This document shows positions 1 through 7,379 of a DNA stretch of 18,063 nucleotides, in pieces. Source of the DNA: Methylotenera sp. (GTDB taxonomy: Bacteria > Pseudomonadota > Gammaproteobacteria > Burkholderiales > Methylophilaceae); NCBI GenBank assembly GCA_027487055.1, contig JAIYEJ010000170.1:1-18063 (forward strand). Reading direction: 5' to 3'. The notes beneath the pieces were generated by a model, which saw only the letters and a program-made list of their open reading frames with translations, was not told where the DNA came from and made no database searches. Made by a program: the position numbers and the translations under genes. Numbering within the stretch: position 1 is the first letter of the stretch; each line of letters opens with the position of its first letter.

Positions 1-87
1 CCACGCCAAACACCAGTTAAACCTACCAGCTCTGGTAGTGGCACTGGTACAACAAGCGCTAAACCGCAACCTGCAACAAAAAGCTAG
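1..87 (+). CDS. ftsH: C-terminal tail of probable FtsH protease (partial)
   Basis: The first frame is open from base 1 and stops at TAG 85-87, giving 28 residues rich in Pro, Thr, Gly and Ser and ending PQPATKS. Such a low-complexity, probably disordered tail is typical of the C-terminus of the membrane-bound AAA zinc protease FtsH in betaproteobacteria. The main support is position: ftsH commonly lies just upstream of folP and glmM. No catalytic part is inside the window, so the name is an inference from gene order. A strong terminator follows 33 bases after the stop. Confidence 0.5.
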   Translation, partial: PRQTPVKPTSSGSGTGTTSAKPQPATKS

Positions 88-120
88 TTCAAAATAGCAA
101 CAACGCGTTTAATGTTAGAA

Positions 121-154
121 TAAGGGCTGATGCGAATCAGCCCTTATTTTTTTT
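121..154 (+). terminator. Rho-independent terminator after the ftsH-like gene
   Basis: Bases 121-131 and 136-146 form a perfect 11-bp stem (TAAGGGCTGAT pairs with ATCAGCCCTTA) around the loop GCGA, followed by eight T residues at 147-154. It ends the upstream transcript before folP, so folP-glmM probably have their own promoter in the remaining 36 bases. TTGGCT at 153-158 and TAAAAT at 177-182 are weak candidates for that promoter. Confidence 0.9.
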
Positions 155-190
155 GGCTTATTGTAATGACCCATTTTAAAATTTATCAGT

Positions 191-1012
191 ATGCAATTTG
201 ATTGTGGAAAATTTCAACTCGATTTAACAAGTCCATGCGTGATGGGTATTGTGAATGTCACGCCAGACTCTTTTTCAGATGGTGGTAAATTTGCAACAAG
301 CAATTTAGCGATTGCACATGCGCTTAAGTTGGTTGAAGAGGGGGCAGGTATTTTGGATATTGGTGGCGAATCTACGCGCCCAAATTCCACCCCTGTAAGC
401 TTGCAAGAAGAACTTGACCGCGTTATTCCTGTAATAGAGGGCTTGGTTGGCCTAATCAACATTCCTATTTCGATTGATACTTATAAACCACAAGTGATGC
501 AAGCTGCCATTGCAGCAGGAGCAAGCATTGTTAACGATGTACGTGCCTTGCAAGAAAATGGCGCACTAGAAATCGCAGCAGAATCAAATGTAGGTGTTTG
601 TTTAATGCATATGCAAGGCAAGCCACAAACGATGCAGGTCAATCCTGAATATCAAAATGTTGTGAGTGAAGTGCAAGCCTTTCTAAAGGAACGGCTTCAA
701 GCAAGTATCCATGCGGGTTGCAGAGCATCAAGAATTGTACTGGACCCGGGCTTTGGTTTTGGTAAAACCCGCGCACATAACATTACGCTTATACAACAGC
801 TTGAGAGTTTTACATGTTTAGGTCAGCCGTTGTTGGTTGGGCTATCGCGTAAATCGGTTTTGGGGCAAATGACGGGTAACGATGTGGATGCAAGACTTTA
901 TGCAAGCGTTGCGGCTTCTGTGATTGCCGCCCAAAAAGGCGCTAAAATACTACGTGTGCATGATGTAAAAGCAACGGTTGAAGCGCTTAAGGTGGTTAGC
1001 GCTTTACAATAA
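191..1012 (+). CDS. folP: Dihydropteroate synthase
   Basis: This cytosolic TIM-barrel enzyme joins p-aminobenzoate to 6-hydroxymethyl-7,8-dihydropterin diphosphate, making dihydropteroate in folate synthesis; it is the target of sulfonamides. At 273 aa it is full length. Visible motifs are MGIVNVTPDSFSDGG (residues 18-32), GGESTRP (58-64), SIDTYKP with pterin-site Asp96, DPGFGFGKT (185-193), the Lys loop GLSRKS (217-222) and RVHDV (255-259). The 17 residues before the first motif match the normal family N-terminus, which supports the ATG at 191 although no clear Shine-Dalgarno sequence precedes it. The glmM start lies 31 bases downstream, so the two are probably co-transcribed, a common proteobacterial pairing. 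Confidence 0.97.
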   Translation: MQFDCGKFQLDLTSPCVMGIVNVTPDSFSDGGKFATSNLAIAHALKLVEEGAGILDIGGESTRPNSTPVSLQEELDRVIPVIEGLVGLINIPISIDTYKPQVMQAAIAAGASIVNDVRALQENGALEIAAESNVGVCLMHMQGKPQTMQVNPEYQNVVSEVQAFLKERLQASIHAGCRASRIVLDPGFGFGKTRAHNITLIQQLESFTCLGQPLLVGLSRKSVLGQMTGNDVDARLYASVAASVIAAQKGAKILRVHDVKATVEALKVVSALQ

Positions 1013-1043
1013 ATAATTCAAAAAAAGAACGACATGGGGAAAT

Positions 1044-2399
1044 ATGAGTAAACATTATTTTGGCACAGACGGCATACGTGGGCGCGTGGGCGAACCGCCC
1101 ATCACGCCAGATTTTGTGATGCGTTTGGGTTATGCAGCAGGTCGCGTATTAGCTGCTAAGGGAGCTAATTTACCAGCTGGCGCCCGCCCAACGGTTCTGA
1201 TTGGTAAAGACCCGCGTATCTCTGGATATATGCTAGAGGCCGCTCTAGAAGCGGGCTTAACAGCTGCAGGTGTTGATGCATTACTGACAGGCCCCATGCC
1301 AACACCTGCGGTTGCGTATCTTACGCGCGCGCTTCGTTTGCAAGCAGGTGTGGTTATTTCTGCATCTCATAACCCGTATTACGATAACGGTATTAAGTTT
1401 TTTTCTGCGGATGGCGCAAAGTTGCCCGATGATGTTGAGCATGCCATCGAAGCTGAGCTCGAAAAGCCAATGCAAGTCATGGAATCTTCCAAGTTAGGCA
1501 AAGCAAAACGATTAGATGATGCCGCAGGACGATATGTGGAGTTTTGCAAAAGTACCTTCCCCAATAACATGGATTTACGCGGTTTAAAAATAGTGCTCGA
1601 TTGCGCACATGGTGCTACTTACCATGTTGCACCGCCGGTTTTTCATGAGTTAGGTGCAGAAGTGATTGCGATTGGCAACGAACCGAATGGTCTTAATATT
1701 AATCTGGATGTGGGTTCAACACATCCACAAGCCTTGCAGAAGGCTGTGGTAGCGCATCAAGCCGATTTAGGTATTGCCTTTGATGGCGATGGTGACCGTG
1801 TGTTGATGGTCGATGCAGAAGGGCGATTATTAGATGGCGACCAACTTTTATACATTATTGCATTGGGTTTATATGCCAAAGGCAAATTGAAAGGCGGAGT
1901 TGCGGGCACGCTCATGACTAACTTAGCGCTAGAACATGCGCTGCAAAAACATCAAATTCCATTTGCGCGCGCTAAGGTGGGCGATAGATACGTGCTGGAA
2001 CTCTTGAATGAAAAAAACTGGAAACTGGGTGGTGAAAACTCTGGCCATATTTTAACGTTAGATAAGCACACCAGTGGTGACGCGATTATCGCAGCCTTAC
2101 AAGTGCTACACGCTTTAAAACAAAGCGGCAAAACGCTCACGCAAATGTATGGAGAACTTGTACTTTATCCTCAAGTATTGATTAATGTGACGACTCAAAG
2201 CAAATTAGACTTAAGCCTAGCGCCAATACAAAGTGTTGTGACAAAAGCTGAAAAAACCTTAAACGGTGCAGGTCGTGTGCTACTGCGTGCTTCTGGCACA
2301 GAGCCCAAAATCCGTGTGATGGTTGAAGGCCAAGATGCAAAACTCGTAAAAAAAATTGCAGAAGAAATTGCAGAAGTGGTTAAAATCGCCGCGGGCTAA
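1044..2399 (+). CDS. glmM: Phosphoglucosamine mutase
   Basis: GlmM converts glucosamine-6-phosphate to glucosamine-1-phosphate, feeding UDP-GlcNAc synthesis for peptidoglycan and lipopolysaccharide. The 451 residues fit the family (about 445). The N-terminus has FGTDGIRG (6-13). The phosphoserine loop [12 protein letters not shown] carries the catalytic serine at Ser108. The Mg-binding loop DGDGDR is at 247-252, the sugar-binding GGENSGH follows in domain 3, and the C-terminal phosphate-binding loop [15 protein letters not shown] is complete. A GGGGA ribosome-binding site at 1036-1040 supports the ATG at 1044. It follows folP closely and precedes the tRNA-Cys gene. No defects are seen. Confidence 0.97.
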   Translation: MSKHYFGTDGIRGRVGEPPITPDFVMRLGYAAGRVLAAKGANLPAGARPTVLIGKDPRISGYMLEAALEAGLTAAGVDALLTGPMPTPAVAYLTRALRLQAGVVISASHNPYYDNGIKFFSADGAKLPDDVEHAIEAELEKPMQVMESSKLGKAKRLDDAAGRYVEFCKSTFPNNMDLRGLKIVLDCAHGATYHVAPPVFHELGAEVIAIGNEPNGLNINLDVGSTHPQALQKAVVAHQADLGIAFDGDGDRVLMVDAEGRLLDGDQLLYIIALGLYAKGKLKGGVAGTLMTNLALEHALQKHQIPFARAKVGDRYVLELLNEKNWKLGGENSGHILTLDKHTSGDAIIAALQVLHALKQSGKTLTQMYGELVLYPQVLINVTTQSKLDLSLAPIQSVVTKAEKTLNGAGRVLLRASGTEPKIRVMVEGQDAKLVKKIAEEIAEVVKIAAG

Positions 2400-2434
2400 T
2401 ATAATGATTGTGTAATATTTGAAGTGATCATGAT

Positions 2435-2508
2435 GGCGCGATAGCAAAGTGGTTATGCCACAGCTTGCAAAGCTGTGTACGCTAGTTCGAATCTGGCTCG
2501 CGCCTCCA
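2435..2508 (+). tRNA. tRNA-Cys (anticodon GCA)
   Basis: The 74-nt gene folds as a complete cloverleaf. The acceptor stem GGCGCGA (2435-2441) pairs with TCGCGCC (2498-2504). The anticodon stem ACAGC/GCTGT encloses TTGCAAA with anticodon GCA at 2467-2469. The T arm is GCTAG-TTCGAAT-CTGGC with one G-U pair. The discriminator base is U (2505), an identity element of tRNA-Cys, and the CCA end is encoded (2506-2508). It lies 35 bases after glmM on the same strand and may be processed from that transcript or have its own promoter. No duplicated 3' end suggesting an integrated element was seen. Confidence 0.96.
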
Positions 2509-2602
2509 CCATTCCATTCATTACTTCTTGCTTTGCTTCAACCGTTAAAGTTTCTGGAGTAAACGAGCTACCTGTTTATAGTTTAAAGTTAACCCAATAT
2601 AA

Positions 2603-2857
2603 ATGAACATCTCTGATTTAGTAGGCTATTTTTCTGCTTTTTTAACAACAGTTGCTTTTATCCCGCAGGCTTATCACTCTTGGAAGACGCGCGATTTATC
2701 AGGTGTTTCGCTGCCTATGTATAGTATTTTTAGTGCTGGTGTAGCGGGTTGGCTGGTTTACGGTTTAATGATTGCAAGTTGGCCAATTGTTATTGCCAAT
2801 ACCATTACTTTTGTACTTTCTTGCGTTGTGCTTTGGCTTAAGTTAAAACATCGCTAG
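2603..2857 (+). CDS. SemiSWEET-family small transporter (MtN3/PQ-loop)
   Basis: This 84-residue protein is almost entirely membrane-embedded. Three hydrophobic helices can be read at about residues 4-22, 38-57 and 60-80. The family's proline-glutamine pair lies at the end of helix 1 (FIPQAY, Pro21-Gln22), followed by the usual amphipathic link HSWKTRDLSGVSLPMY. Length and three-helix layout match bacterial SemiSWEETs, which dimerise to form a passive sugar uniporter; the substrate here cannot be read. It stands alone between tRNA-Cys and the PAP2 gene, with no good Shine-Dalgarno sequence before ATG 2603. Family assignment is firm; the sugar-transport role is by homology only. Confidence 0.85.
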   Translation: MNISDLVGYFSAFLTTVAFIPQAYHSWKTRDLSGVSLPMYSIFSAGVAGWLVYGLMIASWPIVIANTITFVLSCVVLWLKLKHR

Positions 2858-2961
2858 TGCTTTTATTTCTATACGAGCCCATATGGATATTGGCTTACAG
2901 CGCATTTGATTTGGTTATAGTTGCGACTTAAAACGATATAAACTATTATTTTCAAACACTT

Positions 2962-2995
2962 ACGTCAAAAAATCTTCATATTACGTTAATCTAAC
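2962..2995 (+). promoter_or_regulatory. Probable PHO box and -10 upstream of the PAP2 gene
   Basis: GTCA at 2964 and TTCA at 2975 are separated by exactly 11 bp and flank an A-rich core. By eye the 19-mer 2962-2980 matches about 13 of 19 positions of the PhoB consensus CTGTCATAWAWCTGTCAYA. A weak -10-like hexamer TCTAAC (2990-2995) follows after 9 nt, the same gap as at the four better boxes in this window. It is the weakest of the five, and no other promoter is obvious for the PAP2 gene. Confidence 0.45.
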
Positions 2996-3060
2996 TGTAA
3001 CTTCTCACTGCAATACTTAAACCATGAAATATTGTATTCAAGTATTTTTATGTGGGGATT

Positions 3061-3600
3061 ATGAGCATGAATAAAATGTTAAGTCGCATGCAAGCCATAG
3101 ATAGCGCAGTCTGCGTTACTGTGAGTCACACTGGCCATTATCGCTTAGTCCGCAATTGGTTTCGCCTGATTAGCCGCCTTGGTGATGGTGTATTTTGGTA
3201 TGTACTTATGCTCGCAATTTTAGCCACCCAACAAGCAGATGGTATTAAGCCGGTGTTACACATGTTAGCTGCAGGCTTAACAGGTACGTTGATTTATAAA
3301 TGGTTAAAGCAAAAAACACTACGCCCAAGACCTTATCAGGTGCGTCAAGATGTATTTATGTCTGGCAAGCCGCTCGATCATTTTAGTTTCCCCTCTGGGC
3401 ACACGCTTCACGCGGTCGCATTTGGTTTGGTTGCCCTTTTTTATTTTCCACTATTAGCGTTTGTATTAATGCCATTTATGGTCATGGTTGCTATTTCTCG
3501 CGTTGTATTAGGATTGCACTACCCTAGTGATGTATTTGCAGGCGCTGGCATTGGTTATATGATTGCGCTTGCCTCAATAAACCTTGTAACTATTTACTAG
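3061..3600 (+). CDS. PAP2-superfamily membrane phosphatase
   Basis: This 179-residue membrane protein belongs to the PAP2 phosphatase group, acting on lipid phosphates such as phosphatidic acid, phosphatidylglycerophosphate or undecaprenyl diphosphate. All three catalytic signatures are present: KQKTLRPRP (Lys83-Pro91), FPSGH with general-acid/base His114, and SRVVLGLHYPSD with nucleophile His153 and Asp157. Five or so hydrophobic helices surround them. The GGGG at 3054-3057 suits ATG 3061 as the start; an in-frame GTG at 3052 would add three residues but overlap that site. It is preceded by a possible PHO box and is convergent with the phospholipase-like gene. Lipid remodelling is a plausible role; undecaprenyl recycling is an equally valid alternative. 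Confidence 0.85.
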   Translation: MSMNKMLSRMQAIDSAVCVTVSHTGHYRLVRNWFRLISRLGDGVFWYVLMLAILATQQADGIKPVLHMLAAGLTGTLIYKWLKQKTLRPRPYQVRQDVFMSGKPLDHFSFPSGHTLHAVAFGLVALFYFPLLAFVLMPFMVMVAISRVVLGLHYPSDVFAGAGIGYMIALASINLVTIY

Positions 3601-3621
3601 GTTTTAATAAACCTAATCTAT

Positions 3622-3647
3622 AAAAATAGTAGCAAAGCTATTTGCTA
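3622..3647 (-). terminator. Terminator of the phospholipase-like gene
   Basis: Read on the minus strand, a perfect 7-bp stem TAGCAAA/TTTGCTA (3641-3647 with 3630-3636, loop TAGC) begins one base after the stop codon of the phospholipase-like gene and is followed by CTATTTTTA. It sits in the 48-bp gap between two convergent genes. The plus-strand side lacks a T run, so it serves mainly the minus-strand transcript. Confidence 0.6.
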
Positions 3648-3648
3648 G

Positions 3649-4500
3649 CTACATTTCAAGTTTCTGACTAGCGTGATAATAATCAACAGGATGCAAAATT
3701 CGCAGACGTAAATCACCCAGGCACTGTGAGCGCCATTCAATTAATTCGCTCGCACTTAAATGATGTAATTCAGGTTGCCATTTTGGTCTTGCGCCTTCAA
3801 GCGCATTAGTAAAGTGCGATAAAGCATGCTCTGTTTTCGTTAAATAGTAATTGAGGTTGTTAATAAACTCTGCATCACGCACTTTAAGCCCCCACAATAG
3901 TAATGGCGATATTGGGCTAAATCTAAGTAATCTATCTAAATTTGCTAGGCGTGTTAAGTTTGATTTGACTAATTTAGGATGTAATTTGAAGCGTGGCGCC
4001 ACAAAATGTGTGAGTTCTTTGATATGGCTTTTAATTAAGCGATGCGGAGGGTCAATTACATGTTTTGCGATATGCCCATCCATTGCCCATTCGGATGCGA
4101 TGTGCGTCACAATCGTTTTGTTGAGCCACTTGGCTTCATGCGCTGGCACAAAGTGATTATGTGCGATTACATCAACATATAAATGGCTAGCGTAACCAAC
4201 TGCCATGGCAAGTTCTTCATCTGTTTCGGCTGAGGCAATCATTTGCTCTGAAATGTGCCATTGATGCGTAGTGCTAAACGATTTTGAAATTACTGCTAAA
4301 TCAGGTAAACATGCACCAGCAAGTACTAGTTTAGGAAAACGCTTGATTGCCTGCTGAATTTTTGGGTCAAGTAATGGTGTTGCCATTAATAGGTATTGTG
4401 AAAAATAAATATGGGTAAATAATCCCCAAGCATTTGAATCTGCTGCATACAAGCAAATGGGAATTGCCCACAACGCTTTGATATAAAAGGCTTTTAACAT
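3649..4500 (-). CDS. Secreted zinc-dependent phospholipase C-like protein
   Basis: This 283-residue protein resembles the zinc-dependent phospholipase C fold (Zn_dep_PLPC). A signal peptide (residues 1-24, ending DSNA) would leave Trp25 as the mature N-terminus. In Bacillus cereus PLC the N-terminal Trp is itself a zinc ligand. The other expected ligands follow in family order: His30, Asp67 in GACLPD, His82 in QWH, His106-x3-Asp110 (HLYVD), His114/His116 (HNHF) and His133-x3-Glu137 (HIASE). The C-terminal half after about residue 150 is unassigned. Such enzymes release diacylglycerol from phospholipids. It is divergent from a diacylglycerol-glycosyltransferase-like gene and has its own PHO box, suggesting phospholipid breakdown during phosphate starvation. 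Substrate and activity are unproven; a membrane-proximal hydrolase of another kind is possible. Confidence 0.75.
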   Translation of the reverse strand: MLKAFYIKALWAIPICLYAADSNAWGLFTHIYFSQYLLMATPLLDPKIQQAIKRFPKLVLAGACLPDLAVISKSFSTTHQWHISEQMIASAETDEELAMAVGYASHLYVDVIAHNHFVPAHEAKWLNKTIVTHIASEWAMDGHIAKHVIDPPHRLIKSHIKELTHFVAPRFKLHPKLVKSNLTRLANLDRLLRFSPISPLLLWGLKVRDAEFINNLNYYLTKTEHALSHFTNALEGARPKWQPELHHLSASELIEWRSQCLGDLRLRILHPVDYYHASQKLEM

Positions 4501-4529
4501 ATTGCGTACTTTTACATGTTAACGTTAAG

Positions 4530-4563
4530 TTAATATTAAAATTCAATGACATTTTAATGAAAA
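4530..4563 (-). promoter_or_regulatory. PHO box and -10 of the phospholipase-like gene
   Basis: On the minus strand, bases 4563-4545 read TTTTCATTAAAATGTCATT. The half-sites TTCAT and GTCAT are 11 bp apart, and about 15 of 19 positions match the PhoB consensus. The hexamer TATTAA (4535-4530) lies 9 nt downstream as a -10; TAATAT at 4538-4533 is an alternative. It points toward the gene starting at 4500 and lies back to back with the box for the glycosyltransferase. Confidence 0.75.
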
Positions 4564-4575
4564 TTTTGTACTAAA

Positions 4576-4609
4576 AAGTCACTAAACCGTCACATTGAAT
4601 CGCTAATAT
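4576..4609 (+). promoter_or_regulatory. PHO box and -10 of the glycosyltransferase gene
   Basis: Bases 4576-4594 read AAGTCACTAAACCGTCACA: two GTCAC half-sites exactly 11 bp apart around an A-rich core, closely matching the PhoB consensus. A -10-like TAATAT (4604-4609) follows after 9 nt, the spacing expected when PhoB replaces a -35 element. The glycosyltransferase ATG is 26 bases further on. Confidence 0.8.
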
Positions 4610-4635
4610 TTGCTTAATTAAATAAGGCTAACTTT

Positions 4636-5838
4636 ATGAATATATTACTTATTTCAGACGTTTACTTCCCAAGAGTGAATGGCGTTTCAACCTCGGTAAG
4701 AACATTTACCGAGCAATTGCAAAAGCAGGGACATACTGTGCATTTAATTGCACCAGACTACGGGGTCGAAACGGAAGATGAGGCCTGGATTAGTCGCGTG
4801 CCAGCTCGAAAAATATTTTTTGACCCTGAAGATTATTTGATGAAATATAGTGAAGTCATCAAACTTTTATCCGTATTAAAAGAAAAGAAATTTGACCTAA
4901 TTCATATCCATACACCATTTATTGCGCATTATGCAGGGCTTAAGTTGGCTCAAGCCTTAGAAATTCCTGTTGTAGAAACTTACCACACTTTTTTTGAAGA
5001 TTATCTGCATCATTATCTTCCTTGGATTCCAAAAACGATTGCGCGTGGTCTGGCGAGGCAAATTTCTAAAAAACAATGTAATCAAGTTGATGCAATTGTT
5101 GCGCCATCTCAACCAATGCTAGATGTGCTGCGTAGTTATGGCGTTACGGCAGAAGCCGAGGTAATTGCCACTGGTTTGCAAGATAATAGTTTTGCTAAGG
5201 CAGATGGAAATGTATTCAGAAATAAATATGGCATTACGATTGATCGGCCCATGATGTTATACGTCGGGCGTGTGGCATTTGAGAAAAATATCGATTTTTT
5301 GTTAGAAGTTACACAAAAAGTGATTCAAAAAAAGCCAGATATTTTGATGGTGATTACTGGTGAAGGCCCAGCAGAAAAAAGTTTACATGCAAAAGCCCGC
5401 GCCCTGGGTATCGAAAATAGTGTGCAGTTTATTGGTTATTTGGACCGTAATACAGAGTTAAATGCGTGTTATCAATCAGCAGACATATTTGTATTTGCAT
5501 CTAAAAGCGAGACACAAGGTTTGGTGTTATTAGAGGCGATGGCGCAAGGCACACCTGTAGTAGCGATTGCAGAGCTGGGAACTGCGTCTATATTGATTGA
5601 GGGTCAAGGCGCGAGAATTGCCACTGACAATGTGACTGAGTTTGCAGATAAAGTGCACGGTTTAATTACGCAACCTAAAGTACGCAAGCAATTAGGTATT
5701 GCAGGTAAGGCGTATGCATCAAGCTTGTGGTCAGCTGGTGCTAAAGCAGAGCAGATGGTCTATTTTTATCAGGACTTAATTATAAAAAAGAAATTAAAGA
5801 AGTCTGAATCTACTATGCAAGTACAAGTACAAGCATAG
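4636..5838 (+). CDS. GT4 glycosyltransferase, probably a diacylglycerol glycosyltransferase
   Basis: This 400-residue GT-B fold enzyme transfers a sugar from a nucleotide sugar. The N-terminal acceptor domain begins MNILLISDVYFPRVNGVSTSV, with the glycine-containing loop of family 4. HIHTPFIAHYAG and ETYHTFFEDYLHHY (about residues 93-120) resemble the membrane-binding acceptor region of bacterial 1,2-diacylglycerol 3-glucosyltransferases. The C-terminal donor domain starts near residue 205 (MMLYVGRVAFEKNI) and has the EX7E retaining motif in SKSETQGLVLLEAMAQGTPVV. No signal peptide is seen, so it is probably peripheral on the cytoplasmic membrane face. Its PHO box, and its divergence from a phospholipase C-like gene, fit synthesis of glycolipids to replace phospholipids. 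It could instead be a SqdX- or mannosyltransferase-like enzyme; the sugar is not readable. Confidence 0.8.
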   Translation: MNILLISDVYFPRVNGVSTSVRTFTEQLQKQGHTVHLIAPDYGVETEDEAWISRVPARKIFFDPEDYLMKYSEVIKLLSVLKEKKFDLIHIHTPFIAHYAGLKLAQALEIPVVETYHTFFEDYLHHYLPWIPKTIARGLARQISKKQCNQVDAIVAPSQPMLDVLRSYGVTAEAEVIATGLQDNSFAKADGNVFRNKYGITIDRPMMLYVGRVAFEKNIDFLLEVTQKVIQKKPDILMVITGEGPAEKSLHAKARALGIENSVQFIGYLDRNTELNACYQSADIFVFASKSETQGLVLLEAMAQGTPVVAIAELGTASILIEGQGARIATDNVTEFADKVHGLITQPKVRKQLGIAGKAYASSLWSAGAKAEQMVYFYQDLIIKKKLKKSESTMQVQVQA

Positions 5839-5857
5839 CAAATTCAAACAATGCAAG

Positions 5858-6565
5858 TTAGCTAGTTGCTTCTTGTTCCATTTCTTCCATGGTGACATGG
5901 CGGACATCTTTGCCCTTAACCATATATACAACATATTCAGAAATATTTTTTGCGTGGTCACCAATACGTTCAACTGCTTTTGCTACAAATAAAACTTCAA
6001 GCGAGATAGAAATTGTACGTGGATCTTCTAGCATGAAAGTAATTAATTGGCGAATTGCAGCTTGATATTGTTCATCAACTTCTTCATCCATATGTGCAAT
6101 TTCAATCACTTTTGTCGCATCAGAGCGTGCAAAAGCATCTAGCGCCATATGTAACATATCGCGAGCAGAATTTGCCATTGCTTTAATTTCAACAAAGCGT
6201 GGTGTTAACTTTTGATTGCTTTCAGCGGCCTTTAGTGCAAAGCGCGCGACTTTAGTCGCTTCATCACCAATTCGCTCAAGATCGGTGATGGTTTTAATCA
6301 TCATCAATACCATACGTAAATCACCTGCAGCAGGTTGGCGACGCGCGATAATACGGCTGCAGTCTTCGTCCACTTGCACTTCTAATGCATTCACCATGTG
6401 ATCTTTTTTAATCACGTTCTTGGCAAGTTTGATGTTTGTGCCTGTCAGCGCATCAAGGGCATCAACTATTTGTTGCTCAACTAAAGCACCCATTTCTAGC
6501 ACTTTTGCACGCACTGCCTCTAATTCGGCATCGTACTGTCTAAAAATATGTTCAGATTGCTGCAT
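5858..6565 (-). CDS. phoU: Phosphate transport regulator PhoU
   Basis: PhoU is a cytosolic metal-binding helical protein that links the Pst transporter to the PhoR kinase, repressing the Pho regulon when phosphate is plentiful. The 235 residues contain two repeated three-helix domains, each with a metal-site motif: DLERIGDEATKVA (about 104-116) and AVERIGDHAKNISEYV (about 206-221). An AAGGA ribosome-binding site lies just before ATG 6565. It is the last gene of the pst operon, 37 bases after pstB, and is convergent with the glycosyltransferase gene 19 bases away. No clear terminator is seen in that short gap. phoB and phoR do not follow here. Confidence 0.96.
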   Translation of the reverse strand: MQQSEHIFRQYDAELEAVRAKVLEMGALVEQQIVDALDALTGTNIKLAKNVIKKDHMVNALEVQVDEDCSRIIARRQPAAGDLRMVLMMIKTITDLERIGDEATKVARFALKAAESNQKLTPRFVEIKAMANSARDMLHMALDAFARSDATKVIEIAHMDEEVDEQYQAAIRQLITFMLEDPRTISISLEVLFVAKAVERIGDHAKNISEYVVYMVKGKDVRHVTMEEMEQEATS

Positions 6566-6602
6566 TGATAAATCCTTTCAGTTAGCCAAATTGGCCTGTG
6601 AT

Positions 6603-7361
6603 TTAATCTTCAGTCTCTTTACGGCTAGGGCGGGTAAATATTGTATTTGTATCATCATATTCCATCAACTCGCCTAAATACATATAAGCAGTGTAATCAG
6701 ATACGCGCGCAGCTTGTTGCATATTGTGCGTGACCACTAAGATAGTGAGTTTGTTTTTTAACTCACACATCAATTCTTCAATATTTGCAGTTGCAATTGG
6801 GTCAAGCGCAGAGGTTGGCTCGTCGAACAGCATAATTTCAGGCTCTGTAGCAAGTGCGCGCGCAATACATAAGCGTTGCTGCTGACCGCCTGATAAATTA
6901 AAAGCGAGTTCATGTAAGCGATCTTTAACTTCATTCCATATTGCAGCACCTTTAAGTGCTTCTTCGACTTTGTCATCCAGAGCACGCTTATTGCTTTCTC
7001 CACGTACACGTAAGCCATATGCTACATTTTCAAAAATTGATTTTGGAAATGGATTTGGTTTTTGAAATACCATGCTAATACGCATACGCACTTCAATAGG
7101 GTCTACACTGTCTCCTAAAATATTGGTGTTATCCGGATGCATGACGATTTCACCTTGGTATTTATTTCCAGGGTACAAATCATGCATACGATTAAAACAA
7201 CGTAGAAAAGTAGATTTACCGCAACCTGAAGGACCAATGAGTGCGGTGATTTTATTTTCATATAATGGCATTGTCACACTTTTAAGCGCTTGTTTGCCAT
7301 CCGCATAAAAAAAGTTAAGGTTTTTTGATTCTGCCTTAAGTGCAGTAGTATCGTTATTCAT
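6603..7361 (-). CDS. pstB: Phosphate ABC transporter ATP-binding protein PstB
   Basis: PstB is the ATPase of the high-affinity phosphate importer; two copies dock on PstC and PstA at the inner membrane. The 252 residues are full length. Walker A is GPSGCGKS (43-50), the Q-loop glutamine is Gln100 in VFQKPNPFP, the ABC signature is LSGGQQQR (156-163), Walker B is IMLFDEP (176-182), and the switch histidine is in VVTHNMQQA. The motif [12 protein letters not shown] is characteristic of PstB rather than other ABC ATPases. It starts 18 bases after pstA and is followed by phoU, so all are probably one transcript from the pstS promoter. Confidence 0.98.
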   Translation of the reverse strand: MNNDTTALKAESKNLNFFYADGKQALKSVTMPLYENKITALIGPSGCGKSTFLRCFNRMHDLYPGNKYQGEIVMHPDNTNILGDSVDPIEVRMRISMVFQKPNPFPKSIFENVAYGLRVRGESNKRALDDKVEEALKGAAIWNEVKDRLHELAFNLSGGQQQRLCIARALATEPEIMLFDEPTSALDPIATANIEELMCELKNKLTILVVTHNMQQAARVSDYTAYMYLGELMEYDDTNTIFTRPSRKETED

Positions 7362-7379
7362 AAGTTTAGATCCAGTATT

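Noticed and set aside
2435..2508. tRNA-Cys as the attachment site of an integrated element
   Set aside because: No repeat of the tRNA 3' end, integrase or foreign gene block was found downstream in the window.
2995..3016. CTGTAAC and CTGCAAT repeats as the PHO box of the PAP2 gene
   Set aside because: Their spacing is 13 bp and they lack the TCA core; the site at 2962-2980 fits better.
5839..5857. Bidirectional terminator between the glycosyltransferase and phoU genes
   Set aside because: The 19-bp gap has no stable stem with T runs on either strand.
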